Below, in pieces: positions 41,493-51,298 of a stretch of 64,000 nucleotides of DNA (the first letter of the stretch is position 1; the number at the start of each line of letters is the position of its first letter). Below the pieces are notes generated by a model. It made no database searches and was not told where the DNA came from. It was given only the letters and a program-made list of their open reading frames with translations. This stretch comes from Neptuniibacter pectenicola. Lineage in GTDB: Bacteria > Pseudomonadota > Gammaproteobacteria > Pseudomonadales > Balneatricaceae. Made by a program: the position numbers and the translations under genes. Location: the NCBI RefSeq assembly GCF_001597735.1, contig NZ_LUTS01000010.1, positions 1 to 64,000 of the forward strand, read 5' to 3'.

Positions 41493-42587
41493 TTAAAAGC
41501 CCGCTTTTAAGCTCGCTTCAATAAATAGATCTAGATCACCATCCAGCACCTTATCGCAGTTAGAACTCTGCACATTGGTACGTAGATCCTTGATACGTTG
41601 ATCATCTAAAACGTAAGAACGAATCTGACTGCCCCAGCCAATATCCGCTTTTGAATCTTCCAATTCCTGCGCGGCTTCACTGCGTTTCAACATCTCCATT
41701 TCATAGAGCTTAGCGCGCAGCTGCTTCATACAGGTATCTTTGTTTTGGTGCTGTGAACGCTGACTCTGACTCTGTACAACAATACCCGATGGTTCATGGG
41801 TAATACGCACAGCAGATTCCGTTCTGTTGACATGCTGACCACCCGCACCAGAGGCACGGTAAACGTCAACACGAAGATCCGCAGGGTTAATCTCGATCTC
41901 TACATTATCGTCAATCTCAGGTGATACAAACACCGACGAAAATGACGTATGACGACGACCACCCGAATCAAACGGCGATTTACGGACTAAACGGTGTACA
42001 CCCGTTTCTGTTCGTAACCAACCAAAAGCATATTCACCTTGAAACCGAATTGTCGCCGATTTAATACCCGCCACATCACCTGCCGAACACTCTAGCAGCT
42101 CAGTTTTAAAGCCTTTATCTTCACCCCAGCGTAGATACATACGCAGCATCATCTCAGCCCAATCTTGTGCTTCGGTACCACCGGAGCCTGACTGAATATC
42201 AAGAAAGGCATTATTAGCATCAGCTTCACCAGAAAACATACGACGAAACTCAAGTTTCTGGAGACGCTCTAGCATGGCAGCCACATCGTTTTCGACTTCA
42301 ACGACGGTGTCTTCATCATCCTCTTCGACCGCCATATCGAGCAGGTCACGCGTATCTTCAACACCCGCCGTCAACTCATCGATCGTCTCAACGACCATCT
42401 CGAGCGCCGCGCGTTCCTTACCAAGCTGCTGAGCATTTTCAGGGTTATCCCAAATAGCAGGATCTTCTAGCTCGCGAGTCACCTCTTCAAGGCGCTCTTT
42501 TTTACCTTCATAATCAAGAAATCCGCGTAATTCGTTTGCACGATCGTGGATATCTTTTAAGGCATTGAGAATTGGGTTAATTTCCAT
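41493..42587 (-). CDS. prfB: Peptide chain release factor 2, without programmed frameshift
   Basis: Recognises UGA and UAA. The protein starts at [10 protein letters not shown] (364 residues) and has the SPF tripeptide in RKSPFDSGG and the GGQ catalytic motif in [12 protein letters not shown]. Normally codons 25-26 contain CTT TGA, decoded by +1 frameshifting. Here the frame reads GGA TTT CTT GAT TAT without a stop, so the autoregulatory frameshift is absent. The ribosome binding site before the ATG is poor, and an in-frame start 20 codons upstream exists but adds non-family sequence. Confidence 0.95.
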   Translation of the reverse strand: MEINPILNALKDIHDRANELRGFLDYEGKKERLEEVTRELEDPAIWDNPENAQQLGKERAALEMVVETIDELTAGVEDTRDLLDMAVEEDDEDTVVEVENDVAAMLERLQKLEFRRMFSGEADANNAFLDIQSGSGGTEAQDWAEMMLRMYLRWGEDKGFKTELLECSAGDVAGIKSATIRFQGEYAFGWLRTETGVHRLVRKSPFDSGGRRHTSFSSVFVSPEIDDNVEIEINPADLRVDVYRASGAGGQHVNRTESAVRITHEPSGIVVQSQSQRSQHQNKDTCMKQLRAKLYEMEMLKRSEAAQELEDSKADIGWGSQIRSYVLDDQRIKDLRTNVQSSNCDKVLDGDLDLFIEASLKAGF

Positions 42588-42772
42588 GATAAAGAATCGT
42601 AGACAGCCGTTTAAAAAAGGGCGACATTTTATCGAAATTAAGCCCATAACACTACCAATTTCGATCCATCTTACGCTTTAATTGCCTTAACGCCTTAATT
42701 CCACGATTCAAACTAGCACTACATAGAAACAAAGATTTAGAATAGTTTTATTCGGTGACAACGGAATCCAAG

Positions 42773-44224
42773 ATGTTTAGTAAACGCCTTATATTACTCT
42801 TACTACTTTTCTTCACGCCTCACCTCTCAGCCGCTACCGGTGAAGGCGAAATCGCCCTCATCGACATGACCGGTTCGATCTTCGGCATTTTAGCGCTTGT
42901 CATTTTTGTTATCGGTTATATTTTCGTGCTGGGGGAGGAGTTTATTCACCTCAGAAAATCCAAACCGATTATGGTCGCCGCTGGCTTAATATGGCTATTA
43001 ACCGGCATCGCCTATGCACTAAGTGGCGACGAACTCACCGCAGGGTTAGCCGTTCGGCAATATATTTTAGAATATGCGGAGCTTTTCCTCTTTTTATTAG
43101 CCGCCATGACATTTATCACCACCATGGAGGAGCGTCTTGTTTTCGCCGCACTCCGTTCTTGGCTGGTTGTACAAAGCTTCTCCTTACGAAAAATCTATTG
43201 GATCACTGGGTTACTGGCCTTTTTTATCTCGCCTATTGCCGACAACCTATCAACCGCACTGCTAATGGGCGCCGTCGTATTAGCTGTAGGAAACTCCTAT
43301 CATAAGTTTGTCACCGTGGGCTGCATCAACATAGTTATTGCCGCGAATGCGGGCGGCGCATTCAGTCCCTTTGGCGACATTACAACGCTCATGGTTTGGC
43401 AAAAAGGCTTAGTGCAATTTGAAGACTTTTTACTGCTATTCTTCCCTGCATTAATCACTTGGTTTATCCCAGCCTTCCTGATGAACAGAGTCATTGAGGA
43501 CGGCCCGCCATCCGGCGAAACAAACCTCCTCCACATGAAGAAAGGCGCCGTAACCATTATTATTATTTTCCTCTTCACTATCGCCTTATCGGTGGCCTCA
43601 CACAGCCTATTACACCTGCCTCCAGTGTTAAGCATGATGACCGGATTAGGCATTTTAAAATTGTTTGGTTTTTACATTAGCCAACAAGCACCCATCAGCC
43701 AAGATCAAGGACATATACACCATTACCAAGCGGAAAATATGCAAACCCATGAACAAAGTAAAGGGGATCATGCCGATGTTATCCGCCGCTTTAATATCTT
43801 CAAAGTTGTAGAACGCTCATCATGGGATACCTTGATGTTTTTCTATGGCGTCGTGCTTTGCGTAGGCGGTCTCGCCACACTCGGCTATCTCACCCTGTTA
43901 TCAGAATTTATGTATCAAGGATTGGGCGCAACAACGGCCAATATACTGGTTGGGGTCGCCTCAGCACTGATTGACAACATTCCAGTAATGTTTGCCGTAC
44001 TGAGTATGGAGCCTGACATGAACGTACAGCAATGGCTGCTGGTCACGCTCACCGCGGGTATTGGTGGTTCACTTCTGTCGGTGGGGTCTGCGGCAGGTAT
44101 TGCGCTAATGGGGCAAGCTCAAGGGGTTTACACGTTTATGAGCCATCTAAAGTGGAGCTGGGCTATCTTAATAGGATACGGCTCCGGCATCCTAACCCAC
44201 CTGTATATCAGTGGTTTACTCTAA
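42773..44224 (+). CDS. nhaD: NhaD-type sodium/proton antiporter
   Basis: Inner-membrane Na+/H+ antiporter common in marine and halophilic bacteria. The ATG at 42773 has GGAA upstream and gives 483 residues starting with a signal-like segment (KRLILLLLLFFTPHLSAA); a GTG six codons earlier is possible. About a dozen membrane segments and NhaD motifs occur: DNLSTALLMGAVVLAVG, NAGGAFSPFGDITTLMVW and DNIPVMFAVLS. Convergent with fldB. Confidence 0.9.
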   Translation: MFSKRLILLLLLFFTPHLSAATGEGEIALIDMTGSIFGILALVIFVIGYIFVLGEEFIHLRKSKPIMVAAGLIWLLTGIAYALSGDELTAGLAVRQYILEYAELFLFLLAAMTFITTMEERLVFAALRSWLVVQSFSLRKIYWITGLLAFFISPIADNLSTALLMGAVVLAVGNSYHKFVTVGCINIVIAANAGGAFSPFGDITTLMVWQKGLVQFEDFLLLFFPALITWFIPAFLMNRVIEDGPPSGETNLLHMKKGAVTIIIIFLFTIALSVASHSLLHLPPVLSMMTGLGILKLFGFYISQQAPISQDQGHIHHYQAENMQTHEQSKGDHADVIRRFNIFKVVERSSWDTLMFFYGVVLCVGGLATLGYLTLLSEFMYQGLGATTANILVGVASALIDNIPVMFAVLSMEPDMNVQQWLLVTLTAGIGGSLLSVGSAAGIALMGQAQGVYTFMSHLKWSWAILIGYGSGILTHLYISGLL

Positions 44225-44226
44225 AA

Positions 44227-44249
44227 CGGCGTTCAGTCGAAGAACGCCG
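44227..44249. terminator. Hairpin between nhaD and fldB
   Basis: An 8-bp stem (CGGCGTTC with GAACGCCG) with a seven-base loop lies directly after the nhaD stop and before the convergent fldB end. No good T tract follows, so its strength as an intrinsic terminator is uncertain. Confidence 0.5.
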
Positions 44250-44257
44250 CTAGCGCC

Positions 44258-44779
44258 TTAGTCCCTGCCAAATTCGGCGAGTACTTGCTGGGACCATTGT
44301 TTAACCCGCTCATTCGTCTCGCCATGCTGACAATCTTCATCAATGGCCAAGCCTACAAACTGGGTGCCGTCATCCGTTACCGCTTTTGATGCTTCAAAAT
44401 CGTATCCCTCAACCGGCCAATACCCCACCATCACGGCACCTTGTGCCTGCATATGATCGTGAAGTAAGCCCATCGCATCAAGAAACCACTCGCTGTAACC
44501 TATTTGGTCGCCCAAACCGAAAACAGCACAGGTCTTACCTGAGAGATCAGCCGCTGCAATTACATCCCACAGATCAGCCCAGTCCTCTTGTAGCTCACCA
44601 AAATCCCATGTTGGAATACCCAGGATTAAATGCTGGTAATCTGAAATGCTATCTAACCCATCCGCCGCAATATCAATCCGGTGGATTTTATCAAAGCCAA
44701 CATTCTCTGCTATGAGTTCAGCAACGCTTTCTGTGTTTCCAGTTGTAGAACCATAAAAAAGACCAATCGATCCTTGCAT
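44258..44779 (-). CDS. fldB: Long-chain flavodoxin, FldB-like
   Basis: FMN electron carrier. The 173-residue protein has the phosphate-binding loop GSTTGNTE (about residues 10-17), the loop around LGIPTWDFGELQEDW, and FGLGDQIGYSEWFLDAMGLLHD. The last stretch matches E. coli FldB more closely than FldA. It is transcribed away from the phasin-like gene's terminator and is probably monocistronic. Confidence 0.9.
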   Translation of the reverse strand: MQGSIGLFYGSTTGNTESVAELIAENVGFDKIHRIDIAADGLDSISDYQHLILGIPTWDFGELQEDWADLWDVIAAADLSGKTCAVFGLGDQIGYSEWFLDAMGLLHDHMQAQGAVMVGYWPVEGYDFEASKAVTDDGTQFVGLAIDEDCQHGETNERVKQWSQQVLAEFGRD

Positions 44780-44804
44780 TCCTTTTACCTTATTTCAGAC
44801 AAAC

Positions 44805-44829
44805 AAAAAGCAGCACATGGCTGCTTTTT
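44805..44829 (-). terminator. Terminator after the phasin-like gene
   Basis: A perfect 10-bp stem (AAAAAGCAGC with GCTGCTTTTT) and five-base loop lie 15 bases after the gene end. The A run on the plus strand gives a T tract on the minus strand. Confidence 0.88.
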
Positions 44830-44843
44830 TGGATTATAACAAA

Positions 44844-45167
44844 TTACTTATTAAACGCATCGAAAGTAGAGTGTGCGATCTCTTCAATCTCGGTTCTTGC
44901 ATCTTGTAACGCCTTCAAATTTTGATCACTGGCACTCTTAATTGTTGTTTCAAGATCTTTTGCATAACTCTTCTGTAGGTCAATCAGGTCGGTAGGTGAC
45001 TGACATTTCTGCATCTCTTGCGTCTGCTGAATGGTGGCTTCAATACAAGATTTGGTACAAGCCATCTGCTGCCGAGTCAGCTCCTCTAACATCTTAGTTT
45101 GAATATTAACCAGCTCTCGAAAAGGCCCCATTGAATCTGTAATTTTTTTATTCATATCCTGAAACAT
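44844..45167 (-). CDS. Short phasin-like protein
   Basis: Probably a phasin (Phasin_2-like), a helical protein that coats polyhydroxyalkanoate granules. The ATG at 45167 has GAGGA eight bases upstream and gives 107 residues, almost entirely amphipathic helix with many Gln, Glu and Lys (for example LVNIQTKMLEELTRQQ and SASDQNLKALQDARTEIEEI). No PHA synthase genes are in the window. Another helical coiled-coil role cannot be excluded. Confidence 0.75.
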   Translation of the reverse strand: MFQDMNKKITDSMGPFRELVNIQTKMLEELTRQQMACTKSCIEATIQQTQEMQKCQSPTDLIDLQKSYAKDLETTIKSASDQNLKALQDARTEIEEIAHSTFDAFNK

Positions 45168-45341
45168 AACCACTTCCTCTACTCTACCGCCAGAAGCACA
45201 ACAATTTCACGTCGCTTATAATTCACATAATGTACGCATGATTTATTTCTTTAAACACTTATAATAAAGCACTCTATCATCAAAATGGCAAAGTTTATCT
45301 TGTCCCTATGATACCAAATAACAATATAAAGGATGTGGGAA

Positions 45342-45734
45342 ATGCGCCTGTTACACACAATGTTACGCGTTACTGATTTACAGAAATCTATCGATTTCTA
45401 TACCGACGTTTTAGGGATGAAACTTTTACGCAGTAAGGACTACCCTGAAGGACGCTTCAGCCTAACCTTTTTAGGCTACGGCGACGAATCAGAGCACACG
45501 GTATTAGAGTTAACCCATAACTGGGATACAGATAGCTACGATTTAGGCAACGCCTATGGACATATCGCCATTGAAGTTGACGATGTCTATAAAGCCTGTG
45601 AAAAGATCAAAAGCAAAGGCGGCGAGATCGTACGCGAAGCGGGTCCAATGAAAAACAGCACCACCATTTTGGCCTTTGCTAAGGACCCTGATGGCTACAT
45701 GATTGAGCTTTTAGACGCGACACGTAACGACTAA
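45342..45734 (+). CDS. gloA: Lactoylglutathione lyase (glyoxalase I)
   Basis: Converts the hemithioacetal of methylglyoxal and glutathione to S-lactoylglutathione. The 130-residue protein has the metal ligands in LLHTMLRV (His), [10 protein letters not shown] (Glu), [10 protein letters not shown] (His) and GYMIELLD (Glu). The ATG at 45342 follows AGGA by eight bases; an ATG three codons earlier is too close to that site. A hairpin terminator follows. Confidence 0.96.
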   Translation: MRLLHTMLRVTDLQKSIDFYTDVLGMKLLRSKDYPEGRFSLTFLGYGDESEHTVLELTHNWDTDSYDLGNAYGHIAIEVDDVYKACEKIKSKGGEIVREAGPMKNSTTILAFAKDPDGYMIELLDATRND

Positions 45735-46048
45735 GCCCAATAAAGAGGCGACCGCCAAAATAAAAATATATAAGAAAAACGCCCGTCATAGCCCGCCATT
45801 CGGGGCTATGGCAGGTTTTATTAACGCGCCTTCACTTTACTGCATTCAGCCGTAATGCAGACTCAGGTCATTATTAGTATAATACGCACGCGTTATATTA
45901 GAGCGTGCTAAATAAACACGATAGTGATTTTATAATTTGCATACAAAATTCACCTTTATAGCCATTAGGTATGAAAATTTGTATTCAATAGGGTTATAAT
46001 TAACCACCTCTCTCGAATCCTAACGACATTTAAAGTGAGCGATACTCG
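45735..46048 (+). other. Intergenic region between gloA and the Sel1 gene
   Basis: No gene is seen. It holds the gloA terminator hairpin, a second 7-bp hairpin (CTGCATT with AATGCAG, 45840-45860), very AT-rich sequence, and a TATAAT at 45995-46000 about 50 bases before the Sel1 gene start. That TATAAT is a plausible -10 box, but no good -35 box was found. Confidence 0.5.
45787..45820 (+). terminator. Terminator after gloA
   Basis: The stem CATAGCCC with GGGCTATG (45787-45810) is followed after a few bases by TTTT and lies about 50 bases beyond the gloA stop. Confidence 0.7.
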
Positions 46049-46846
46049 ATGAAGAAACAATTTCTTTTAGCTGCAGGTTTGATGCTAAGCATTAGCACAA
46101 CACAACTAATGGCGGCTGACCTCGGCAAAGGCACACTAGCTTTTGATAACAAAGACTACACCACTGCGTTCAACGAACTAAACACTTTTGCCAAAGAAGG
46201 CAATCAAGATGCGATGAACATGGTTGGCCAGATGTATGAAAATGGCTGGGGTGTAGAAAAAGACCTTAAAAAAGCACGTCGATTTTACAAGCGTGGCGCA
46301 GCGTTAGGTCACATGGGTTGTGTTAACAGCCTGCGCGCCCTAAAAGATCAAGAATACAAAAAAGAGTTAGTAACCGTTGTTCCGGCTGCAGAAGCAGGAG
46401 ACGCTAGCGCGCAAAATCGCCTCGGAGAGATGGCGGAATTTGGCTATGGCATGAAACGCGACCCTAACTTAGCGATTCAGTGGTACAAACAAGCCGCAGA
46501 ACAGGGCTTAGTTGCAGCACAACATAACATTGGCCGTAGCTATAACTTTGGCACAGGCGTAGAACAGGATTTTGCGGAAGCAGAACGCTGGTACCGTAAA
46601 GCCGCGGAACAAGGCCATACGGATGCGATGTTCTTTTTAGGCACCCTCTATTCCAACAACCACGGCATGCAAGCGGATCAAAACACTAATATTCTTGCTT
46701 ATGCGTGGATGCACAACGCTGCTGAGCTAGGCAACCGTACAGCGGTCGCCATTGAAAAACGCTTAGTGATGAAACTTAGCGAAAGCGAACTAACCGACGC
46801 TAAACAGTTAGCAGCCACATACCGTCAAGAGTACGTTGGCAAGTAA
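46049..46846 (+). CDS. Secreted Sel1-repeat protein
   Basis: Sel1-like repeats form TPR-like solenoids for protein contacts; the role of this one is unknown. The 265-residue protein has a signal peptide (about 1-22, ending LMAAD). At least three Sel1 units follow, seen as DAMNMVGQMYENGWGVEKD, AQNRLGEMAEFGYGMKRD and AQHNIGRSYNFGTGVEQD with WYxxAAEQG. It stands alone with its own upstream region and terminator. Confidence 0.88.
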   Translation: MKKQFLLAAGLMLSISTTQLMAADLGKGTLAFDNKDYTTAFNELNTFAKEGNQDAMNMVGQMYENGWGVEKDLKKARRFYKRGAALGHMGCVNSLRALKDQEYKKELVTVVPAAEAGDASAQNRLGEMAEFGYGMKRDPNLAIQWYKQAAEQGLVAAQHNIGRSYNFGTGVEQDFAEAERWYRKAAEQGHTDAMFFLGTLYSNNHGMQADQNTNILAYAWMHNAAELGNRTAVAIEKRLVMKLSESELTDAKQLAATYRQEYVGK

Positions 46847-46866
46847 CTCCCCGCGTTAAATATAGT

Positions 46867-46899
46867 AAAGGCGATCCTAGGGTCGCTTTTATTATATTT
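46867..46899 (+). terminator. Terminator after the Sel1 gene
   Basis: A stem formed by AAAGGCGATC and GGTCGCTTT (with G-T pairs) is followed by an AT-rich tail. AT-rich sequence on both sides can extend the pairing. Confidence 0.7.
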
Positions 46900-47054
46900 C
46901 TAACCTGCTCGACCTTAGGGCAATCTAAACTGAGTTTATTTCATTCAAGATATCAACAGATTGATGATATAATCACCACCTCATAACCCAATAGACTTCT
47001 TGATTAGGTAGGCATACACCTTCCTCTCCAGCCCCTACACGACGAATAAACCTT

Positions 47055-48299
47055 ATGAATAGCGTGAAAACGCCCTCTGCTGACATGTTAAGCCTTTCCT
47101 CTAAACGCCCTCAAACAACAGCAACAGTCATACTCGCTGCCGGTTTATTTGCGTATAGCCTCTATTGGCTCAACAGCAATGAATCCAGCCAACTTATGTG
47201 GCTGATGCTGATCGGTGGTTTACTGGGATTGGCCCTTTTCCATGCCTCCTTTGGCTTCACCACTGCGTGGCGTAATTTCATTATCAATCGTCGTGGTCGT
47301 GGTCTTAGAGCACAGATGATCATGCTCTCAGTCACCGTCTGTTTATTCTTTCCGGCCTTAAGTGCAGGCGAGCTCTTTGGCACAGAGGTTGGCGGTTATA
47401 TTCGCCCTCTCGGCTATTCAGTCCTGATCGGCGCATTTATGTTTGGTGTCGGCATGCAGTTAGGCAATGGCTGTGCTTCAGGCAACCTTTACCACGCGGG
47501 CGGCGGACAATTGCGCGCCATCCCAAGCATGATCGGCTTTATGATTGGCGGTTTATGGGCAACCGCTGACTATGAATGGTGGATGGAGCTGCCCCAATTG
47601 GCACCGGTATCGGTGATTGAGCAAGCCGGTGTGGTCGGAGCCATTCTATTAAATCTAGCAGTTTTTGCTGCCATTGCGGGCATCACTATCTGGCTCGAAA
47701 AACGTTCCCACGGTGAGGTAGAGACAGATAAAGCCTTCGCCGACATCACCAACTGGCGGCGCTACCTACAAGGCCCTTGGCCCTTCATCTGGGGCGCACT
47801 GGCTTTAGCTTTACTCAATTTTGCCACACTCGCCTTAACGGGCCGCCCTTGGGCGGTTGCTGTCGCGTATCCACTTTGGGGCGCTAAGCTTGCCATGTTA
47901 TTGGAGCTGGAACTAGATTTTGACTTCTGGACCTACTGGCTTCAACCGGGCAGAGAAAGCGCATTAAGTGAAAGCCTCACGAGCGATATAAACTCTGTAA
48001 TGAATGCAGGCGTGTTACTCGGCGCTTTTCTTGCGGCAGCTATGGCGGGAAAATTCTCCTTTGAGTGGCGCTTACCGCTACTTCATTGGATTGCCGCGAT
48101 CTTAGGTGGATTGATGCTAGGTTATGGCGCTACTATAGCGTTTGGCTGTAATATCGGTGCTTATTTTGGTGGTATCGCCTCCGGCAGTTTACATGGATGG
48201 CTTTGGCTTGTTGCCGCCTTTGCTGGCAGCTACTTAGGTACCTATTTGCGCCCCTTATTTAAGTTAGATGCACAAACCTCAACAGCAAGCACCTGCTAA
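47055..48299 (+). CDS. YeeE/YedE family membrane transporter
   Basis: The family includes TsuA, which imports thiosulfate, so transport of a sulfur compound is likely but unproven. The 414-residue protein has about ten membrane segments and two pseudo-repeated motifs with conserved cysteines: MQLGNGCASGNLYHAGGG and TIAFGCNIGAYFGGIASG. No tusA-like gene is adjacent. rhdA, a sulfurtransferase, lies 12 kb away and is not obviously linked. Confidence 0.88.
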   Translation: MNSVKTPSADMLSLSSKRPQTTATVILAAGLFAYSLYWLNSNESSQLMWLMLIGGLLGLALFHASFGFTTAWRNFIINRRGRGLRAQMIMLSVTVCLFFPALSAGELFGTEVGGYIRPLGYSVLIGAFMFGVGMQLGNGCASGNLYHAGGGQLRAIPSMIGFMIGGLWATADYEWWMELPQLAPVSVIEQAGVVGAILLNLAVFAAIAGITIWLEKRSHGEVETDKAFADITNWRRYLQGPWPFIWGALALALLNFATLALTGRPWAVAVAYPLWGAKLAMLLELELDFDFWTYWLQPGRESALSESLTSDINSVMNAGVLLGAFLAAAMAGKFSFEWRLPLLHWIAAILGGLMLGYGATIAFGCNIGAYFGGIASGSLHGWLWLVAAFAGSYLGTYLRPLFKLDAQTSTASTC

Positions 48300-48342
48300 A
48301 TACCGCAAACTTTTTACATAATTCAGATGACAGCGATAACCC

Positions 48343-48801
48343 ATGACACGTTCCTTTAAAGAAACCTACTCCGATATAAAGATCGCCAGCCCGCTTAAAC
48401 GTTTAGGCGCATTTATCTATGACATGATGCTGATTATCGCATTGCTCATGGTCTCTACTGGCATTATCACCATGGGCTTTAATGATGGGGAATCGGTACA
48501 AGGTCCCCTATTCCAATCATTCCTCTTTATTTTGGTGTATCTCTTTTTGTCTTTCTTCTGGATGAGGAATGGGCAAACACTCGGCATGCTCGCGTGGCGC
48601 TTACGCGTACAAACAACCGAAGGTGAGCGCCTTAATGCTAAGCAATGCTTACTTCGCTACATCGTCGGCATACTATCCCTTCTCGCCGGAGGTGTAGGTT
48701 TTTTATGGATGTTTATCAGCAAACAAAAAATGACATGGCACGATATAGCATCCGGCACCCATGTGGTTGAGCTACCGAAACGTGCAAAGATTTTAGAGTA
48801 G
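48343..48801 (+). CDS. RDD-family membrane protein
   Basis: The 152-residue protein contains the RDD-domain start RLGAFIYDMMLIIALLMV, two to three membrane segments, and the typical GQTLGMLAWRLRV block. Function is not established; some RDD proteins are proposed as antiporters. It begins 43 bases after the YeeE/YedE gene and is convergent with lptG, a context also known from Pseudomonas. Confidence 0.85.
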   Translation: MTRSFKETYSDIKIASPLKRLGAFIYDMMLIIALLMVSTGIITMGFNDGESVQGPLFQSFLFILVYLFLSFFWMRNGQTLGMLAWRLRVQTTEGERLNAKQCLLRYIVGILSLLAGGVGFLWMFISKQKMTWHDIASGTHVVELPKRAKILE

Positions 48802-48868
48802 GGTCAAGATAAAAGCGGTGAGACATCCCTTGCTCAACGGCAGCAAAGCACACCGCTGAGCCTCGATC

Positions 48869-49957
48869 TTACTTAGCTCGATTTAACAGCCAGAAGCCTA
48901 AGCCAATACAGATAACAATAGGTGCCGCCACGGCGATTAAAGGCGAGAAGCCAAATACCGCACTGGTTGGCCCTAAAACATCTTGGCTCAATTTAAACGC
49001 CAACCCAACAATAATGCCGGTAATCAGCCGCTGACCTAACGTAACGCTTCGCAGTGGACCAAAAATAAACGAAACCGCAACAATCACCAAAGCAAAGATA
49101 GCAACAGGCAGTAATAACTTGCTCCAAAAGGCAACGCGATATTGCGAAGACGCTAAGCCCTGCTCATCCAGATAATCACCGTAAGACAACAATCCAGACA
49201 TTGATAAGTTCGTTGGTTTAATCATAACCACTTTAAGTAGTTCAGGTGTTAAACCACTGGCCCACACTTCGCTCTCTAGTTCAGATGTCATCAACTGAGC
49301 CGCAGCGGGATCATCGCTCTCCCTTTTATCCGGAAAACGGGTCTCTTTAATCCTCGACAACTCCCAATCCTGACCGTTATACCGTGCGGTTTTAGCAAAA
49401 CTTGCACGTGCCAAGGTCAAATCATCATTAAACTCATAACGGGTCAATCCCCGAACAGAGCCATCAGGAATAACGGCGTTAATATGCAAAAAGGTCATCT
49501 CGTCCCTGTGCCACACATGGCTAGCATCACTGATAGCCGAGTTTCCTGTTAGCATCACTTGACGGTGGCTTTGCGCACTCTGCTCGCTCTGCGGTACGAC
49601 AAACTCACCTAAACTCAAGGCCATAACAACAATCAGAAAAACCGGTTTCATAACGGAAACGATAATGCCGAACGTGGATACACCTGCCGCACGCATAACC
49701 GTAAGTTCCGAGCTGGATGCTAAAATGCCCAGTCCTAACAAACAGCCAATCAAACTAGACAGTGGAATAAATTCATAAAAACGACGGGGGGCCGTTAACA
49801 TCACATACTTAACCACCGCACCAAAGGTATAGTCCCCGCCAATATCCTTCATCTCCTCAACCAACGCGAAGAGCATATCTAAACCAGCAACCACTAAAAG
49901 AACAATTAAGAAGCCACCTAATACATGGCGCGCCACATACAGATCTAAAATTTTCAT
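48869..49957 (-). CDS. lptG: LPS export permease LptG
   Basis: Inner-membrane subunit of the LptB2FGC transporter that extracts lipopolysaccharide toward the outer membrane. The ATG at 49957 gives 362 residues and overlaps the lptF stop as ATGA. The protein has three membrane segments at each end and a beta-jellyroll periplasmic domain between (about 120-270). The lptF-lptG pair is standard. lptB is not in the window. Confidence 0.94.
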   Translation of the reverse strand: MKILDLYVARHVLGGFLIVLLVVAGLDMLFALVEEMKDIGGDYTFGAVVKYVMLTAPRRFYEFIPLSSLIGCLLGLGILASSSELTVMRAAGVSTFGIIVSVMKPVFLIVVMALSLGEFVVPQSEQSAQSHRQVMLTGNSAISDASHVWHRDEMTFLHINAVIPDGSVRGLTRYEFNDDLTLARASFAKTARYNGQDWELSRIKETRFPDKRESDDPAAAQLMTSELESEVWASGLTPELLKVVMIKPTNLSMSGLLSYGDYLDEQGLASSQYRVAFWSKLLLPVAIFALVIVAVSFIFGPLRSVTLGQRLITGIIVGLAFKLSQDVLGPTSAVFGFSPLIAVAAPIVICIGLGFWLLNRAK

Positions 49958-51072
49958 GAGCTTTTCTTCCACAACATACTCAACGTCGGCATAGGTATTT
50001 GGTTATACAACCGACTCCAGAAAGCGCCAAACACAATCATATTGAAGGCAAATCCAGCAAAGATTAAATGCACGACCCAAATAGCAAGGGGAGAATATAC
50101 ACCCTCACCAACACTGCTGGTCACACTACTCAGAATTGAAATATAGGTTAGGTAGATAATAATAGATGGCACCAAACGGGCGAAACGCCCCTGCCTAGGG
50201 TTCACTCGGCTCAACGGAACCGCTAACAGCGTAACCACTATGGCGAGTACAGGTAACGATAAACGCCAATTTAGCTGGGCACGATATTTAGGCTTGTCTG
50301 ACTGCCAAAGCGTCGATGTGGGCAAGGCTTCGATATGATCATAGCGAATTTCACTATTTTTGCGCGCGATCTCACTGCCATACTTAGCAAACCCTAGCTC
50401 AACAAAATCCCCTAAACCCGGCAACCCTTCATAACGATAGCCATTGGCTAAGATCACAAATCGCTGATCCCGCTCAGTATCCGTCAACGTATCACCGCTT
50501 TCAGCTAACGTAATCCGCACCCGGTCATTGGTTTTATTTCGGTCGGCAATAAATGTCATACCTAAAAGGCCGTTTTTGCTCACCGAATCGGTATACGTGA
50601 CCCGCGCACTATTGCTCTGGCGCTGAAAACGCCCCGGCACAAGGCTTTCCAACTCACTACGGCTTTCTTGATCATCAAAGATTTTATTCGTTTCTGATGC
50701 CCCATAAGGCGATACAACCGTTGCTAACAAACCGACAATAACCGCAACAAACAGCGCCGGCCCCATAGAGAAACCGATTAAACGTCGACGGCTCATCCCA
50801 CAAGCTTCCAACACCGTCATCTCACTCTCAAGATAAAGGCGCCCATAGCCCAACAAAAAGCCTAGGAACAAGCCCAAGGGCAAGATCAGCTCAAGAAAAC
50901 CGGGCAAACGATAAAGCATAATAGAAAAGAGAACGCTCGGGTCTAACTCACCGACAGCGGCTTTCGACAGATACCTGACAAAACGCCCACTCATAATGAT
51001 AAACAACAGAACCGAGCTCACAGCGAGCATACTGAGCAGAACTTCACGTGCTAAATAGCGAAAAACGATCAC
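49954..51072 (-). CDS. lptF: LPS export permease LptF
   Basis: Partner of LptG. The 372-residue protein starts MIVFRYLAREVLL and has six predicted membrane segments around a periplasmic domain. Characteristic segments are FLGFLLGYGRLYLESEMTVLEACG and VPLSRVNPRQGRFARL. The start is GTG with AAGGA seven bases upstream. It is divergent from pepA, with about 225 bases between. Confidence 0.94.
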   Translation of the reverse strand: MIVFRYLAREVLLSMLAVSSVLLFIIMSGRFVRYLSKAAVGELDPSVLFSIMLYRLPGFLELILPLGLFLGFLLGYGRLYLESEMTVLEACGMSRRRLIGFSMGPALFVAVIVGLLATVVSPYGASETNKIFDDQESRSELESLVPGRFQRQSNSARVTYTDSVSKNGLLGMTFIADRNKTNDRVRITLAESGDTLTDTERDQRFVILANGYRYEGLPGLGDFVELGFAKYGSEIARKNSEIRYDHIEALPTSTLWQSDKPKYRAQLNWRLSLPVLAIVVTLLAVPLSRVNPRQGRFARLVPSIIIYLTYISILSSVTSSVGEGVYSPLAIWVVHLIFAGFAFNMIVFGAFWSRLYNQIPMPTLSMLWKKSS

Positions 51073-51298
51073 TCTATGTCCTTAATGAAAACTGTTACCG
51101 ACACAAAAATGGTTTATATTATGAGGCTTCGACATCAAATAAAGCCGATAGTCACAAGAAATTGCCTACTCATTTTGAAAACCGATATGGAAAATCTATT
51201 TAGTATCAGGTCACACACCTATATAGTAGCCAGCATTATCCTTTAATCTGCGGACAATGTCTTGTGCAGACGCATACACGCCTCAAGTTGGAGCCAAT

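Noticed and set aside
42588-42647. Upstream in-frame extension of prfB
   Set aside because: The added 20 residues ([12 protein letters not shown]...) do not resemble RF2, whose normal N-terminus starts at MEINP.
45174-45332. tRNA or small RNA between the phasin-like gene and gloA
   Set aside because: AT-rich divergent promoter region; no cloverleaf or terminator seen.
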